NCBI RefSeq assembly: GCF_000012825.1
Contig: NC_009614.1
Coordinates: forward strand, 1,488,001-1,552,000
Source of the DNA: Phocaeicola vulgatus ATCC 8482
Lineage (GTDB): Bacteria > Bacteroidota > Bacteroidia > Bacteroidales > Bacteroidaceae
Direction: 5' to 3'
DNA length: 64,000 nt
Shown here: positions 56,372 through 64,000 of the stretch, in pieces
Layout of the letters: the number at the start of each line of letters is the position of its first letter
Numbering within the stretch: the stretch's first letter is position 1
Made by a program: the position numbers and the translations under genes
Notes under the pieces: generated by a model
Seen by the model: the letters and a program-made list of their open reading frames with translations, nothing else
Told to the model about the DNA's origin: nothing
The model's database searches: none

Positions 56372-56379
56372 TATTTTTG
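56372..56379 (+). promoter_or_regulatory. -7 promoter element of the GNAT gene
   Basis: TATTTTTG matches TAnnTTTG exactly and lies 25 bp ahead of the ATG at 56405. This supports 56405 over the upstream in-frame start at 56345. Confidence 0.6.
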
Positions 56380-56404
56380 TTGGTATCATTTGATACTTGA
56401 TAGT

Positions 56405-56932
56405 ATGGTATATATAGAAACTCCTCATTTGTTGTTACGGGACTGGGAGGAAGAAGATATTCTTCCGTTTGTCCGTATGAACAGTGATAAAGAAGTAATG
56501 GAATTCTTTCTCACTACTTTGACAGAGGAAGAAACGATGGCTTTTTATTGTCGTATCCGGAAAGAATTTGAAGAATATGGTTATGGTTTGTATGCTGTAG
56601 AATGTAAAGAAACTCAGAATTTTCTAGGCTATGTGGGTTTTCATAATATTGCTTTCGAGTCGGATTTTACTCCCGGAGTGGAAATAGGCTGGCGGTTGTG
56701 CCGGGATGCATGGGGAAAGGGATATGCCACAGAAGCCGCTTCTGCCTGTCTGGATTATGCGAGTGATAATTTACCTTTTAAAACGGTATATTCGTTCACT
56801 GCCATACCCAATAAACGCTCTGAACGGGTCATGCAGAAAATAGGAATGCATTTTGAAAAAGAGTTCGATCATCCTTTGGTGGAACAAGGGCATTGGTTAT
56901 GCAGACATATATTGTATAAAATAGAAATTTGA
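56405..56932 (+). CDS. GNAT family N-acetyltransferase (RimJ/RimL-like)
   Basis: A 175-residue cytoplasmic acetyltransferase. It opens MVYIETPHLLLRDWEEEDIL, as RimJ/RimL-type proteins do; the acetyl-CoA binding loop is GWRLCRDAWGKGYATEAASA near residue 95, followed by VYSFTAIPNKRSERVMQKIG. These proteins acetylate ribosomal-protein N-termini or small amines; the substrate is unknown here. The start at 56405 is chosen because a -7 box lies 25 bp upstream. It is inserted in the opposite direction between two minus-strand genes. Confidence 0.93.
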   Translation: MVYIETPHLLLRDWEEEDILPFVRMNSDKEVMEFFLTTLTEEETMAFYCRIRKEFEEYGYGLYAVECKETQNFLGYVGFHNIAFESDFTPGVEIGWRLCRDAWGKGYATEAASACLDYASDNLPFKTVYSFTAIPNKRSERVMQKIGMHFEKEFDHPLVEQGHWLCRHILYKIEI

Positions 56933-56965
56933 GAAAATAGATTAACCGATATGTAGTAATCCTAT

Positions 56966-57012
56966 CATTGCTTCATCGTTCTGTTTTTCAATGCAGAAAC
57001 AGTGAAGCAATG
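56966..57012. terminator. Hairpin between convergent GNAT and YitT genes
   Basis: Outer arms CATTGCTTCA (56966-56975) and TGAAGCAATG (57003-57012) pair perfectly, with an inner GTTCTG / CAGAAC-like pairing. The position suits a bidirectional terminator, although neither side has an immediate T-tract. Confidence 0.6.
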
Positions 57013-57030
57013 GAAGAGATTATTTTTTAG

Positions 57031-57927
57031 TTACTTTATTTTTAGTTTGTCGAATCCTTCGCCATACACTCCTACCACATTACTTTGTGATATAAATGCA
57101 TTGGGATCAATATCTTTCACCAATCGGAATATATCCAGTGACTGGCTTTTCTTTGCCAGTACCACTACGACCTTGATTCCTTGTTTGCTATACCATCCTG
57201 TACCATCCAATAAGGTAACTCCACGATCTATTTGTTTGGTGATTCCTTCGGCTATTTCATCATGTTTACGCGAGAAAATAAGGAACTGTACGGATTGGCG
57301 TGAACTGTTTATAACATAATCAATCACAATGCTCATAATAAACAATACGCAGAAACCAAACAACACCCGTTTCCAGTCATGGAATATGAAATAACAGGAG
57401 GATATGATGACAATATCACAATACATCATCATGCGGCCAAGGGTTACATCTTTATATTTATTGATAATCCAGGCAATGATATCCGTTCCGCCGGTACTTC
57501 CATTATTGCAGAAAACAATGCCGATACCAAATCCCAGCAAGCCGGCACCTACTACACAAGCCATGAATTCTTGTCCCGGTCCTAACAATTGCGGCAGTGT
57601 ACCATCCGGGTTTTTCAATAATGCTTGAAAGAGCCATAATAGGAATGTCAGCATAAAGATGGCATAAATGGTTTTAAGGCTGAATTTAGGTCCTAGTATC
57701 TTTAATGCGAAACCTAAAAAAACAGCGTTGATAATAAAATAAGAAACCTGGATTTCAATGCCTGTAACATAATATATAATGGCTGAAATACCGGTTACTC
57801 CGCCTGTAGTTATTTGATAAGGCAGTAAGAAAGCCGCCCATCCCAGTGCATAGCAAATCAGTCCGAAGGTAATGGATAAATAGTCTTTTACCTCTCTGCC
57901 TAGTTTGATTTTTAATATTTGGTCCAT
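57031..57927 (-). CDS. YitT family membrane protein (DUF161/DUF2179)
   Basis: A 298-residue inner-membrane protein with about five or six transmembrane helices in residues 10-190 (DYLSITFGLICYALGWAAFL, GVTGISAIIYYVTGIEIQV, VVGAGLLGFGIGIVFCNNGS with GGTDIIAWIINKY) and a C-terminal soluble DUF2179 domain (about 215-290, with GVTLLDGTGWYSKQGIKVV). The function of the family is not known; a transport role is often suggested. It lies 81 bp after leuS in the same direction and may be co-transcribed, with a hairpin in the gap. Confidence 0.93.
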   Translation of the reverse strand: MDQILKIKLGREVKDYLSITFGLICYALGWAAFLLPYQITTGGVTGISAIIYYVTGIEIQVSYFIINAVFLGFALKILGPKFSLKTIYAIFMLTFLLWLFQALLKNPDGTLPQLLGPGQEFMACVVGAGLLGFGIGIVFCNNGSTGGTDIIAWIINKYKDVTLGRMMMYCDIVIISSCYFIFHDWKRVLFGFCVLFIMSIVIDYVINSSRQSVQFLIFSRKHDEIAEGITKQIDRGVTLLDGTGWYSKQGIKVVVVLAKKSQSLDIFRLVKDIDPNAFISQSNVVGVYGEGFDKLKIK

Positions 57928-57960
57928 GGTAATGAGGATTGTTTTTAATGTAAGTAGAAA

Positions 57961-57992
57961 GGTGTGTCAAAAGTTACTGCTTTTGACACACC
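57961..57992 (-). terminator. Hairpin between leuS and yitT
   Basis: Arms GGTGTGTCAAAAG (57961-57973) and CTTTTGACACACC (57980-57992) form a perfect 13-bp stem with a 6-nt loop. On the minus strand only TTTC follows, so it may weaken rather than end transcription and leave partial read-through into yitT. Confidence 0.65.
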
Positions 57993-58008
57993 TCAAGGAT
58001 AGTATCGA

Positions 58009-60843
58009 TTATAATACGATGTTTACAATTTTTTTGGGAACGATGATTACCTTTTTCGGGGTTTTGCCTTCAATCCATTTCTGGGCTTGTTCATCTGCCA
58101 TAACTGTTGTCTGAATGGTATTGTTATCAGCATCAGCGGCGAAATCCATGGTGAAACGTGCTTTGCCATTGAAAGAGATAGTGTATTTTACAGTGTCTTC
58201 TTTCAGGTAATCTTCATTGAATGCAGGCCATTGTGCATCGCATACGCTGGTGGTATTTCCCAAAGCTTCCCAAAGTTCTTCTGCATAATGTGGAGCGAAC
58301 GGAGCTAACAGGATGATGAGATTGCTCAATACCTCTTTATTGCGACATTTCAATGAAGTAAGTTCGTTTACACAAATCATGAATGCACTGATAGAAGTGT
58401 TGTAAGAGAAAGTTTCAATATCTCCGGTTACCTTTTTAATCAGCTTATGAATTGCTTTCAACTCTTCTTTAGTCGGTTCACCCTCTACAGGCAAGAATTC
58501 GTCTGTGCGGCTATAGAACAGATTCCACAGTTTCTTCAAGAAACGGTGAACACCGTCAATACCATTGGTATCCCAAGGTTTGGACTGTTCTACCGGACCG
58601 AGGAACATTTCGTACATACGCAGCGTGTCGGCACCGTATTTCTCGACAATCATATCCGGATTGACTACGTTGTACATGGATTTACTCATCTTCTCTACCG
58701 CCCATCCGCAGATATATTTTCCATCTTCCAGGATAAACTCAGCATCGTTATACTCAGGACGCCATGCTTTGAAAGCTTCTACATCCAGAATATCGTTGGA
58801 TACAATATTCACATCCACATGCAGCGGAGTGGTTTCGTACTGGTCTTTCAGGTTCAATGACACAAAGGTGTTGGTGTCTTTGATGCGATATACAAAATTG
58901 CTTCGTCCCTGAATCATTCCTTGGTTTACTAATTTTTGGAATGGTTCTTCCTTGATACTTACGCCCAGATCATGCAGGAACTTGTTCCAGAAACGAGAAT
59001 AAATCAAGTGACCCGTAGCATGTTCGGTGCCGCCTACATAGAGATCTACATTTTGCCAGTAATGATCTGCCTTTTCTGATACTAGTGCTTGTGCGTTGTG
59101 TGGGTCCATATAGCGCAGATAGTATGCGGATGAACCTGCGAAGCCCGGCATGGTATTCAGTTCAAGCGGGAATATAGTGACGTTGTCAATCAAGTTGTTT
59201 TCCACGACTTCACCTTTTTCTACATCCCAGGCCCACTTGGTGGCATGTCCCAATGGAGGTTCGCCTGTTTCGGTTGGCAGGAACTTAGCTACTTCGGGAA
59301 GTTCAAGCGGCAATTTAGATGAGTCAATCATATAAGGCATACCGTTTTTGTAATATACAGGGAACGGTTCACCCCAATAGCGCTGGCGTGAGAAGATGGC
59401 GTCACGAAGACGATAATTCACTTTCACGCGTCCCAAATTATGGGCTTTCACATATTCTTTGGTAGCTGCGATAGCTTCTTTGATGGTCAGTCCGTTTAAA
59501 GAAAGGTCACAATAAGGAGTGACATCCTTGCGGGGTGAGTTGCAAACAATACCTTCTTTGGCATCGAAACTTTCTTCACTTACATCACAACCTTCTACCA
59601 ACGGAACGATAGGCAGATTGAAATGTTTTGCAAAAGCGTAGTCACGGCTGTCGTGAGCAGGAACCGCCATGATGGCGCCTGTTCCATAACCTGCCAATAC
59701 GTAATCACTGATCCATACGGGAACAGCCTCGCCGGTAAACGGATTGATGGCGTATGAGCCACTGAATACACCGGTTACGCGGCGGTCGGCGATACGTTCA
59801 CGTTCCGTACGTTTCTTGGTGCGGTCCAGATAGGCTTCCACTTCGGCTTTCTGTGCTTCAGTAGTAAGTTGGGGAACCAGTTCGCTTTCGGGCGCCAGTA
59901 CCATGAAGGTTACACCGAACATGGTATCTGCACGGGTAGTAAAGATAGTGAATTCAATATCACTGTCTTTCACTTTGAATTGTACTTCCGTACCTTCCGA
60001 GCGTCCAATCCAGTTACGCTGTGTTTCTTTCAGTGAATCAGTCCAGTCCACAGTGTCCAGTCCGTCCAGCAGCCGTTGTGCGTAAGCCGATACGCGTAAA
60101 CACCATTGGCGCATTTTTTTCTGAACGACGGGGAAACCGCCGCGTTCCGAAACTCCATCCACCACTTCGTCATTGGCAAGAACAGTTCCTAGTTGCGGGC
60201 ACCAGTTCACCATGGTTTCTCCCAAATAGGCAATGCGGTAGTTCATCAGGATTTCCTGTTGTTCTTTTTCGCTTTTGGCATTCCATTCTTCGGCTGTAAA
60301 GCTGAGTTCTTCGCTGCAAGCCGCATTCAGTCCTTCGTTGCCGTACCGGGCAAATGCTTCCGTTAGTTCGCTGATGGGGCGTGCCTGCTGTGTATCGTTA
60401 CAATAATAGCTGTTGAACATTTGTTGGAAAGCCCACTGAGTCCAATGGTAATATCCTGGTTCACAAGTACGTACTTCACGGTTCCAATCAAAAGAGAAGC
60501 CGATTTTGTCCAACTGTTCACGATAGCGGTTGATATTGTTCACAGTGGTGATGGCAGGGTGTTGTCCGGTTTGTATAGCGTATTGTTCTGCAGGAAGTCC
60601 ATATGCGTCATATCCCATCGGATTCAGCACGTTGAAACCTTGCAAGCGTTTGTAACGGGCGTAAATATCACTGGCTATGTATCCCAACGGATGTCCTACG
60701 TGCAATCCGGCTCCCGACGGATAAGGGAACATATTCAATACGTAGAATTTCTTTTTGCTTTCGTCTTCAGTCACTTGATAGGTATGGTTCTCTGCCCATC
60801 TTTGCTGCCATTTCTTTTCAATCTCTCTGAAATTGTATTCCAT
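58009..60843 (-). CDS. leuS: Leucyl-tRNA synthetase
   Basis: A 944-residue class I synthetase that charges tRNA-Leu. The HIGH-type motif [16 protein letters not shown] lies near residue 40-55, the editing domain is inserted at about 230-430 ([38 protein letters not shown]), and KMSKS is at 718-722 in [15 protein letters not shown]. An anticodon-binding helical domain and a C-terminal domain follow. The length exceeds E. coli LeuS (about 860) in the way usual for Bacteroidetes. The promoter TATCTTTG is at 60887-60894. Nothing abnormal was seen. Confidence 0.98.
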   Translation of the reverse strand: MEYNFREIEKKWQQRWAENHTYQVTEDESKKKFYVLNMFPYPSGAGLHVGHPLGYIASDIYARYKRLQGFNVLNPMGYDAYGLPAEQYAIQTGQHPAITTVNNINRYREQLDKIGFSFDWNREVRTCEPGYYHWTQWAFQQMFNSYYCNDTQQARPISELTEAFARYGNEGLNAACSEELSFTAEEWNAKSEKEQQEILMNYRIAYLGETMVNWCPQLGTVLANDEVVDGVSERGGFPVVQKKMRQWCLRVSAYAQRLLDGLDTVDWTDSLKETQRNWIGRSEGTEVQFKVKDSDIEFTIFTTRADTMFGVTFMVLAPESELVPQLTTEAQKAEVEAYLDRTKKRTERERIADRRVTGVFSGSYAINPFTGEAVPVWISDYVLAGYGTGAIMAVPAHDSRDYAFAKHFNLPIVPLVEGCDVSEESFDAKEGIVCNSPRKDVTPYCDLSLNGLTIKEAIAATKEYVKAHNLGRVKVNYRLRDAIFSRQRYWGEPFPVYYKNGMPYMIDSSKLPLELPEVAKFLPTETGEPPLGHATKWAWDVEKGEVVENNLIDNVTIFPLELNTMPGFAGSSAYYLRYMDPHNAQALVSEKADHYWQNVDLYVGGTEHATGHLIYSRFWNKFLHDLGVSIKEEPFQKLVNQGMIQGRSNFVYRIKDTNTFVSLNLKDQYETTPLHVDVNIVSNDILDVEAFKAWRPEYNDAEFILEDGKYICGWAVEKMSKSMYNVVNPDMIVEKYGADTLRMYEMFLGPVEQSKPWDTNGIDGVHRFLKKLWNLFYSRTDEFLPVEGEPTKEELKAIHKLIKKVTGDIETFSYNTSISAFMICVNELTSLKCRNKEVLSNLIILLAPFAPHYAEELWEALGNTTSVCDAQWPAFNEDYLKEDTVKYTISFNGKARFTMDFAADADNNTIQTTVMADEQAQKWIEGKTPKKVIIVPKKIVNIVL

Positions 60844-60886
60844 GATCTATTTTTTGTTATTTAATATCTTTGTTATTAAGTGATTG

Positions 60887-60894
60887 CAAAGATA
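60887..60894 (-). promoter_or_regulatory. -7 promoter element of leuS
   Basis: TATCTTTG on the minus strand matches TAnnTTTG exactly, 43 bp ahead of the leuS ATG. Confidence 0.7.
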
Positions 60895-60973
60895 ATGAAA
60901 GTCGGGGAGATATATGGAAAGAACAGAAATAAAAAACTTCTTGTTATGTATATAGATTTCTTTTTGATGACAC

Positions 60974-61084
60974 TTTTTGGAGGAATATATAATATATATA
61001 CCTCCAAAAATTATTATATTTATTTAGACAAATAGCAGTTGTAAGATTTATAATCTTCCGAGGATAAGATTATAGAACTTACAA
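60974..61084. other. Two strong hairpins between divergent leuS and HTCS genes
   Basis: The 367-bp gap 60844-61210 holds no gene. Hairpin 1 has perfect arms TTTTTGGAGG (60974-60983) and CCTCCAAAAA (61001-61010) around an AT-rich loop that can pair further. Hairpin 2 has arms TTGTAAG (61039-61045) and CTTACAA (61078-61084) with an inner TATAATCTT / AAGATTATA pairing. Both look like terminators or regulatory dyads, yet neither follows a known gene in either direction, and both lie upstream of the HTCS -7 box. Confidence 0.55.
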
Positions 61085-61179
61085 GTATATTATTTAGATG
61101 TTTAAGGTGTAGATGTATTATTTTTCCTGTTTCAATACGAATTCTTTGCCAAAATCATCTACAAAACAATTAATTTCCA

Positions 61180-61187
61180 TAACTTTG
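61180..61187 (+). promoter_or_regulatory. -7 promoter element of the second HTCS
   Basis: TAACTTTG matches TAnnTTTG exactly, 23 bp ahead of the ATG at 61211. Confidence 0.65.
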
Positions 61188-61210
61188 TTTCATCAATATA
61201 TCTGATAACT

Positions 61211-64000
61211 ATGAAGTACTTTTTCCTCTTTCTCTTTTTATTTTTTGGTAATTACTCTGTTTGTGCACAACATATGATCTCCAAACAGCTTCCTTTTTTT
61301 TATCAACTTTCTTCTAATGAGATTTTTGATATCTATCAGGATAGAGAAGGATATTTATGGATAGGAACCACTAACGGGCTGGCAAGGTATGATGGTTTCC
61401 GCTTACAACCTTTTCGGTCTGATTATAAAAATCTGAATTTGCTTACAAATAATTCAATTTCAAATATAGTGGATAATTCTCGCTATGTATGGATTGGTAC
61501 ATGGAAAGGATTAAATCTTTATGATAAACAAACTTGTAAAATAATTCCTTTTCCGGATACAAGACTGCTGGATAAGGGGATTAATTATATGGCAGCAGAT
61601 AAGGAAGACAATATTTGGATAGGAGCTGGTAATACAATATATAGATGTAATTCTACGGCTTCTATTGCGAGGGAATATGATATTTTTGGCTCGCAACAGA
61701 ATAAGCATACTATCAATTTTGTTTATCAGGATAGAGAGGGAAATATGTGGGTACTTACGGGAGGAGGCTTGTTCAAGTATGATGATAAGTCAGATTCCTT
61801 TATTACTTATCCTCCATTAGGCAAGAATAATGCACCTTATACTATGTGTCAAGATCAATCGGGCAATTATTGGATTGGTACGTGGGGTGAAGGATTATGG
61901 CAGTTTTTTCCACAAAAAGAAGGAGAGGAATGTTATAAAAGGCATCATATTATCAATTCCAGAAGTGGGGAAACGGAACCGATCTTTTATAGTATGACGC
62001 AAGATAATACATTCGGCTACTTGTGGCTATTGTCTTATAATGAACTTTACGCCTTGCAATATACCGAAGAGGGTACATTGGTATCTGTGGATATACATGA
62101 TTTGGTAGATACACACATGATGTACACTAAAATCATGAAAGACAGAGAAGGGAATCTGTGGCTGGGGTCTTATGATATGGCATATACTATTTTCTTTGAT
62201 AATTCGAAGATTGATAATTATCCTTTGCCGCAACTTAAAAAACACATGGGTTGGGATGCAAATATCTTGAATCTTTGCTTGGATAAAAATGATGTAATGT
62301 GGGTCAATCAGGATAGATACGGGCTTTGCCTGTATGATTTGTCACAAGATCTATTTGCAGATAATAGTGGTAATAATTTGTCAAATCCGGGCGAAGTAAG
62401 CATTATTGTGAAATCCAAGCTTAAGGAAGGAGTATGGATCAGTCCCAGATATGGTGCACGGGTAATGAGAATGACTCATCAGGGTATGAAGATACAGTTG
62501 GAAGAGGATATTGATTTGGAAAAACAAATCTATAATCCGGGAAATATCAGGGACTTGATTGAGGATAATAAAGGTTGTTTATGGATTTTTAGCCAGTCGG
62601 GGCTTTATGTAAAGCGTCCTGATAATTCTATTTTACTTGTAGCAAGTTCTGATTTTCCAGAGATGTCTTCCTTGACAAGTGATAGGGAAGGTAACATATG
62701 GGGAGTGTCTACTGATAAAAAGGTGTACAGGTTAAGCTGTATTGATAGGAATATATCTTATGAATTAAAAGCTTGTATTCCAGTCCTTTCAGGACAGGAA
62801 AATGTAAATCATGCCTGTATAGATAGGGAGGGTTGCTTATGGTTGGTTTCTTCTTTAGGAAGAATATTCAAATCGGATACGAATAAAGAGGCATTTGAAA
62901 ATATGGCTTTGGATAATCAGATAGATGATTGCTCTGTGTTGGGATTACTTGCTGATGAAAACAATGTGTGGATTATAACTAACAAAAAGGTGCTTCAATA
63001 TAATATTTATCAGAAGGTATGTATGAATTATGCTACTTCGGATGGGAACATATGGGTTGATGTATTCAGATACAGAGCGATAAGCAGGGACAGGCAAGGA
63101 GGGCTGTATGTAGGTGGGCATCGTGGTTTTATACATATTCAGTCTGGTAGTGTCTCATTGGCGGATAAGATACAGTTTTCTTCTGTCGTTACGGATGTAA
63201 AAATTGAAAATAAAAGTATATTCTTTGCTGAAGATGAATCACTTCATACCATCAACCGGATTTCTTTGGCCCCCAATTCCAGAAATATAGAAATATTTTT
63301 TTCATCGCTTATCTATTCATTGAATTCCAAGGTAGAGATGGCTTATAAATTGGATGGAGTAGATAAGGATTGGGTATATCTGCCCTATGATAAGAATTCT
63401 GCTTTTTATAATCAGTTAAAGAAAGGTACTTATTCATTCTGGTTAAAATGGAAATATGGACAAGGAAAATGGACGGAAGGCAAAGTTGTATTGGTTATTG
63501 TTCAGGCTCCGGCTTTTTATGAAACTTGGTTGGCATATATGGTTTACCTTGTTTTGATTGTACTTGCTGTCTATCTGTCTTTTCATACTTATGCGCAGCG
63601 TATTAAAATCAAAAATGAAGTGAAACTAAAAGAAGAGCTGGCACGGACAAAATTGAACTATTTTACAAATATCTCTCATGAATTACTAACTCCGCTGACA
63701 GTCATTTCTTGTATTACTGACCATTTGGAACAAAAAGTTCCTGCTATCCGACAACAGTCTGTAATACTGAAATCCAATGCCGACAAACTGAAACGGTTAA
63801 TACAGCAGATTTTGGACTTTAGAAAGATGGATGTGGGAAAAATGAATCTGAATGTGTCCGAAGGAAATATCAGTGAGTTTATACAGAATATTTGCAAGAC
63901 GAATTTTCTTCCTCTTGCTCAAAAGAAAGGCATAATTTTAGAGATTGACGTAGAACCATTGGAAATTAAAGGTTATCTGGATTTTGATAAATTAGACAAA
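61211..64000 (+). CDS. Second hybrid two-component regulator (HTCS), cut at the window edge
   Basis: An open frame of 930 residues without a stop at the right edge. It has a signal peptide (MKYFFLFLFLFFGNYSVCAQ), a periplasmic two-bladed propeller sensor (GYLWIGTTNGLARYDGF, GNYWIGTWGEGLWQF and other repeats), a Y_Y_Y domain (AYKLDGVDKDWVYLPY, about 715-790), one membrane helix (WLAYMVYLVLIVLAVYLSF), and the histidine kinase start with the phospho-acceptor His in NISHELLTPLTVISC. The ATP-binding, receiver and AraC parts should follow beyond 64000. The sensor is clearly different from the HTCS at 39345, so it likely senses another glycan and controls a locus to the right. Confidence 0.93.
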   Translation, partial: MKYFFLFLFLFFGNYSVCAQHMISKQLPFFYQLSSNEIFDIYQDREGYLWIGTTNGLARYDGFRLQPFRSDYKNLNLLTNNSISNIVDNSRYVWIGTWKGLNLYDKQTCKIIPFPDTRLLDKGINYMAADKEDNIWIGAGNTIYRCNSTASIAREYDIFGSQQNKHTINFVYQDREGNMWVLTGGGLFKYDDKSDSFITYPPLGKNNAPYTMCQDQSGNYWIGTWGEGLWQFFPQKEGEECYKRHHIINSRSGETEPIFYSMTQDNTFGYLWLLSYNELYALQYTEEGTLVSVDIHDLVDTHMMYTKIMKDREGNLWLGSYDMAYTIFFDNSKIDNYPLPQLKKHMGWDANILNLCLDKNDVMWVNQDRYGLCLYDLSQDLFADNSGNNLSNPGEVSIIVKSKLKEGVWISPRYGARVMRMTHQGMKIQLEEDIDLEKQIYNPGNIRDLIEDNKGCLWIFSQSGLYVKRPDNSILLVASSDFPEMSSLTSDREGNIWGVSTDKKVYRLSCIDRNISYELKACIPVLSGQENVNHACIDREGCLWLVSSLGRIFKSDTNKEAFENMALDNQIDDCSVLGLLADENNVWIITNKKVLQYNIYQKVCMNYATSDGNIWVDVFRYRAISRDRQGGLYVGGHRGFIHIQSGSVSLADKIQFSSVVTDVKIENKSIFFAEDESLHTINRISLAPNSRNIEIFFSSLIYSLNSKVEMAYKLDGVDKDWVYLPYDKNSAFYNQLKKGTYSFWLKWKYGQGKWTEGKVVLVIVQAPAFYETWLAYMVYLVLIVLAVYLSFHTYAQRIKIKNEVKLKEELARTKLNYFTNISHELLTPLTVISCITDHLEQKVPAIRQQSVILKSNADKLKRLIQQILDFRKMDVGKMNLNVSEGNISEFIQNICKTNFLPLAQKKGIILEIDVEPLEIKGYLDFDKLDK

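Noticed and set aside
60844..61210. T-box or other riboswitch controlling leuS
   Set aside because: The hairpins lie upstream of the leuS promoter, outside its 5' leader, and no T-box core sequence was seen.

Overview
The window looks like a chromosomal segment of a gut Bacteroidales bacterium, most likely Bacteroides or Phocaeicola. The basis is three SusC/SusD pairs, hybrid two-component regulators, lipoproteins with the Bacteroidetes lipobox, weak Shine-Dalgarno sequences and many promoters with the TAnnTTTG -7 element. No rRNA, tRNA, CRISPR array or complete insertion sequence was seen.

Layout. (1) 1-6757, minus strand: SusC/SusD plus a truncated beta-helix-like lipoprotein, probably a pectin-type locus that continues to the left. 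(2) 7195-17180, minus: an operon GH97-GH43-GH127-S9 peptidase that ends in a clear terminator. (3) 17379-28140, minus: GH127, SusC, SusD and a DUF4859-like lipoprotein (terminator), then a DUF6055-like metallopeptidase lipoprotein. (4) 28519-30900: a Mpi-like serine DNA invertase, about 0.8 kb of non-coding DNA with a 22-bp periodic palindrome array, and a decayed ATPase gene. (5) 31015-43331, plus: a second SusC/SusD pair, a large GH146/GH127-like enzyme and a hybrid two-component regulator (HTCS). (6) 43425-60843: ordinary chromosomal genes (rubrerythrin, SulP transporter, radical SAM protein, helix-hairpin-helix protein, DUF4294, TrmH-type methyltransferase, nadA, RdgB-like NTPase, GNAT, YitT, leuS), with a TonB-dependent receptor bracketed by a duplicated nadA leader. 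(7) 61211-64000: a second HTCS, cut by the window edge.

Main result. Regions 3 to 5 appear to form an invertible polysaccharide-utilisation switch. A long inverted repeat (25228-25788 and 30900-31463, with a 254-bp perfect core) spans the 3' end of the GH127 gene and the 5' end of the SusC gene. The right copy carries an in-frame 27-codon scar of the GH127 tail directly ahead of a second, promoterless SusC/SusD pair. Inversion would move the promoter, operator and intact GH127 gene from SusC/SusD pair A (22.6-25.7 kb) to pair B (31.0-35.7 kb) without breaking any gene. The invertase gene sits inside the segment that would flip.

How the genes may work together. The enzymes (two GH127, one GH146-like, GH43, GH97 with retaining-type residues, a prolyl-type S9 peptidase and two putative zinc-metallopeptidase modules) suggest a target that is both protein and arabinose/galactose-rich. 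Plant hydroxyproline-rich glycoproteins such as extensin are the best fit; this is inference. The GH97 and GH127 operons share the heptamer GACGATT exactly 48 bp upstream of the same -7 box, so one regulator, probably the HTCS at 39.3 kb, may control both.
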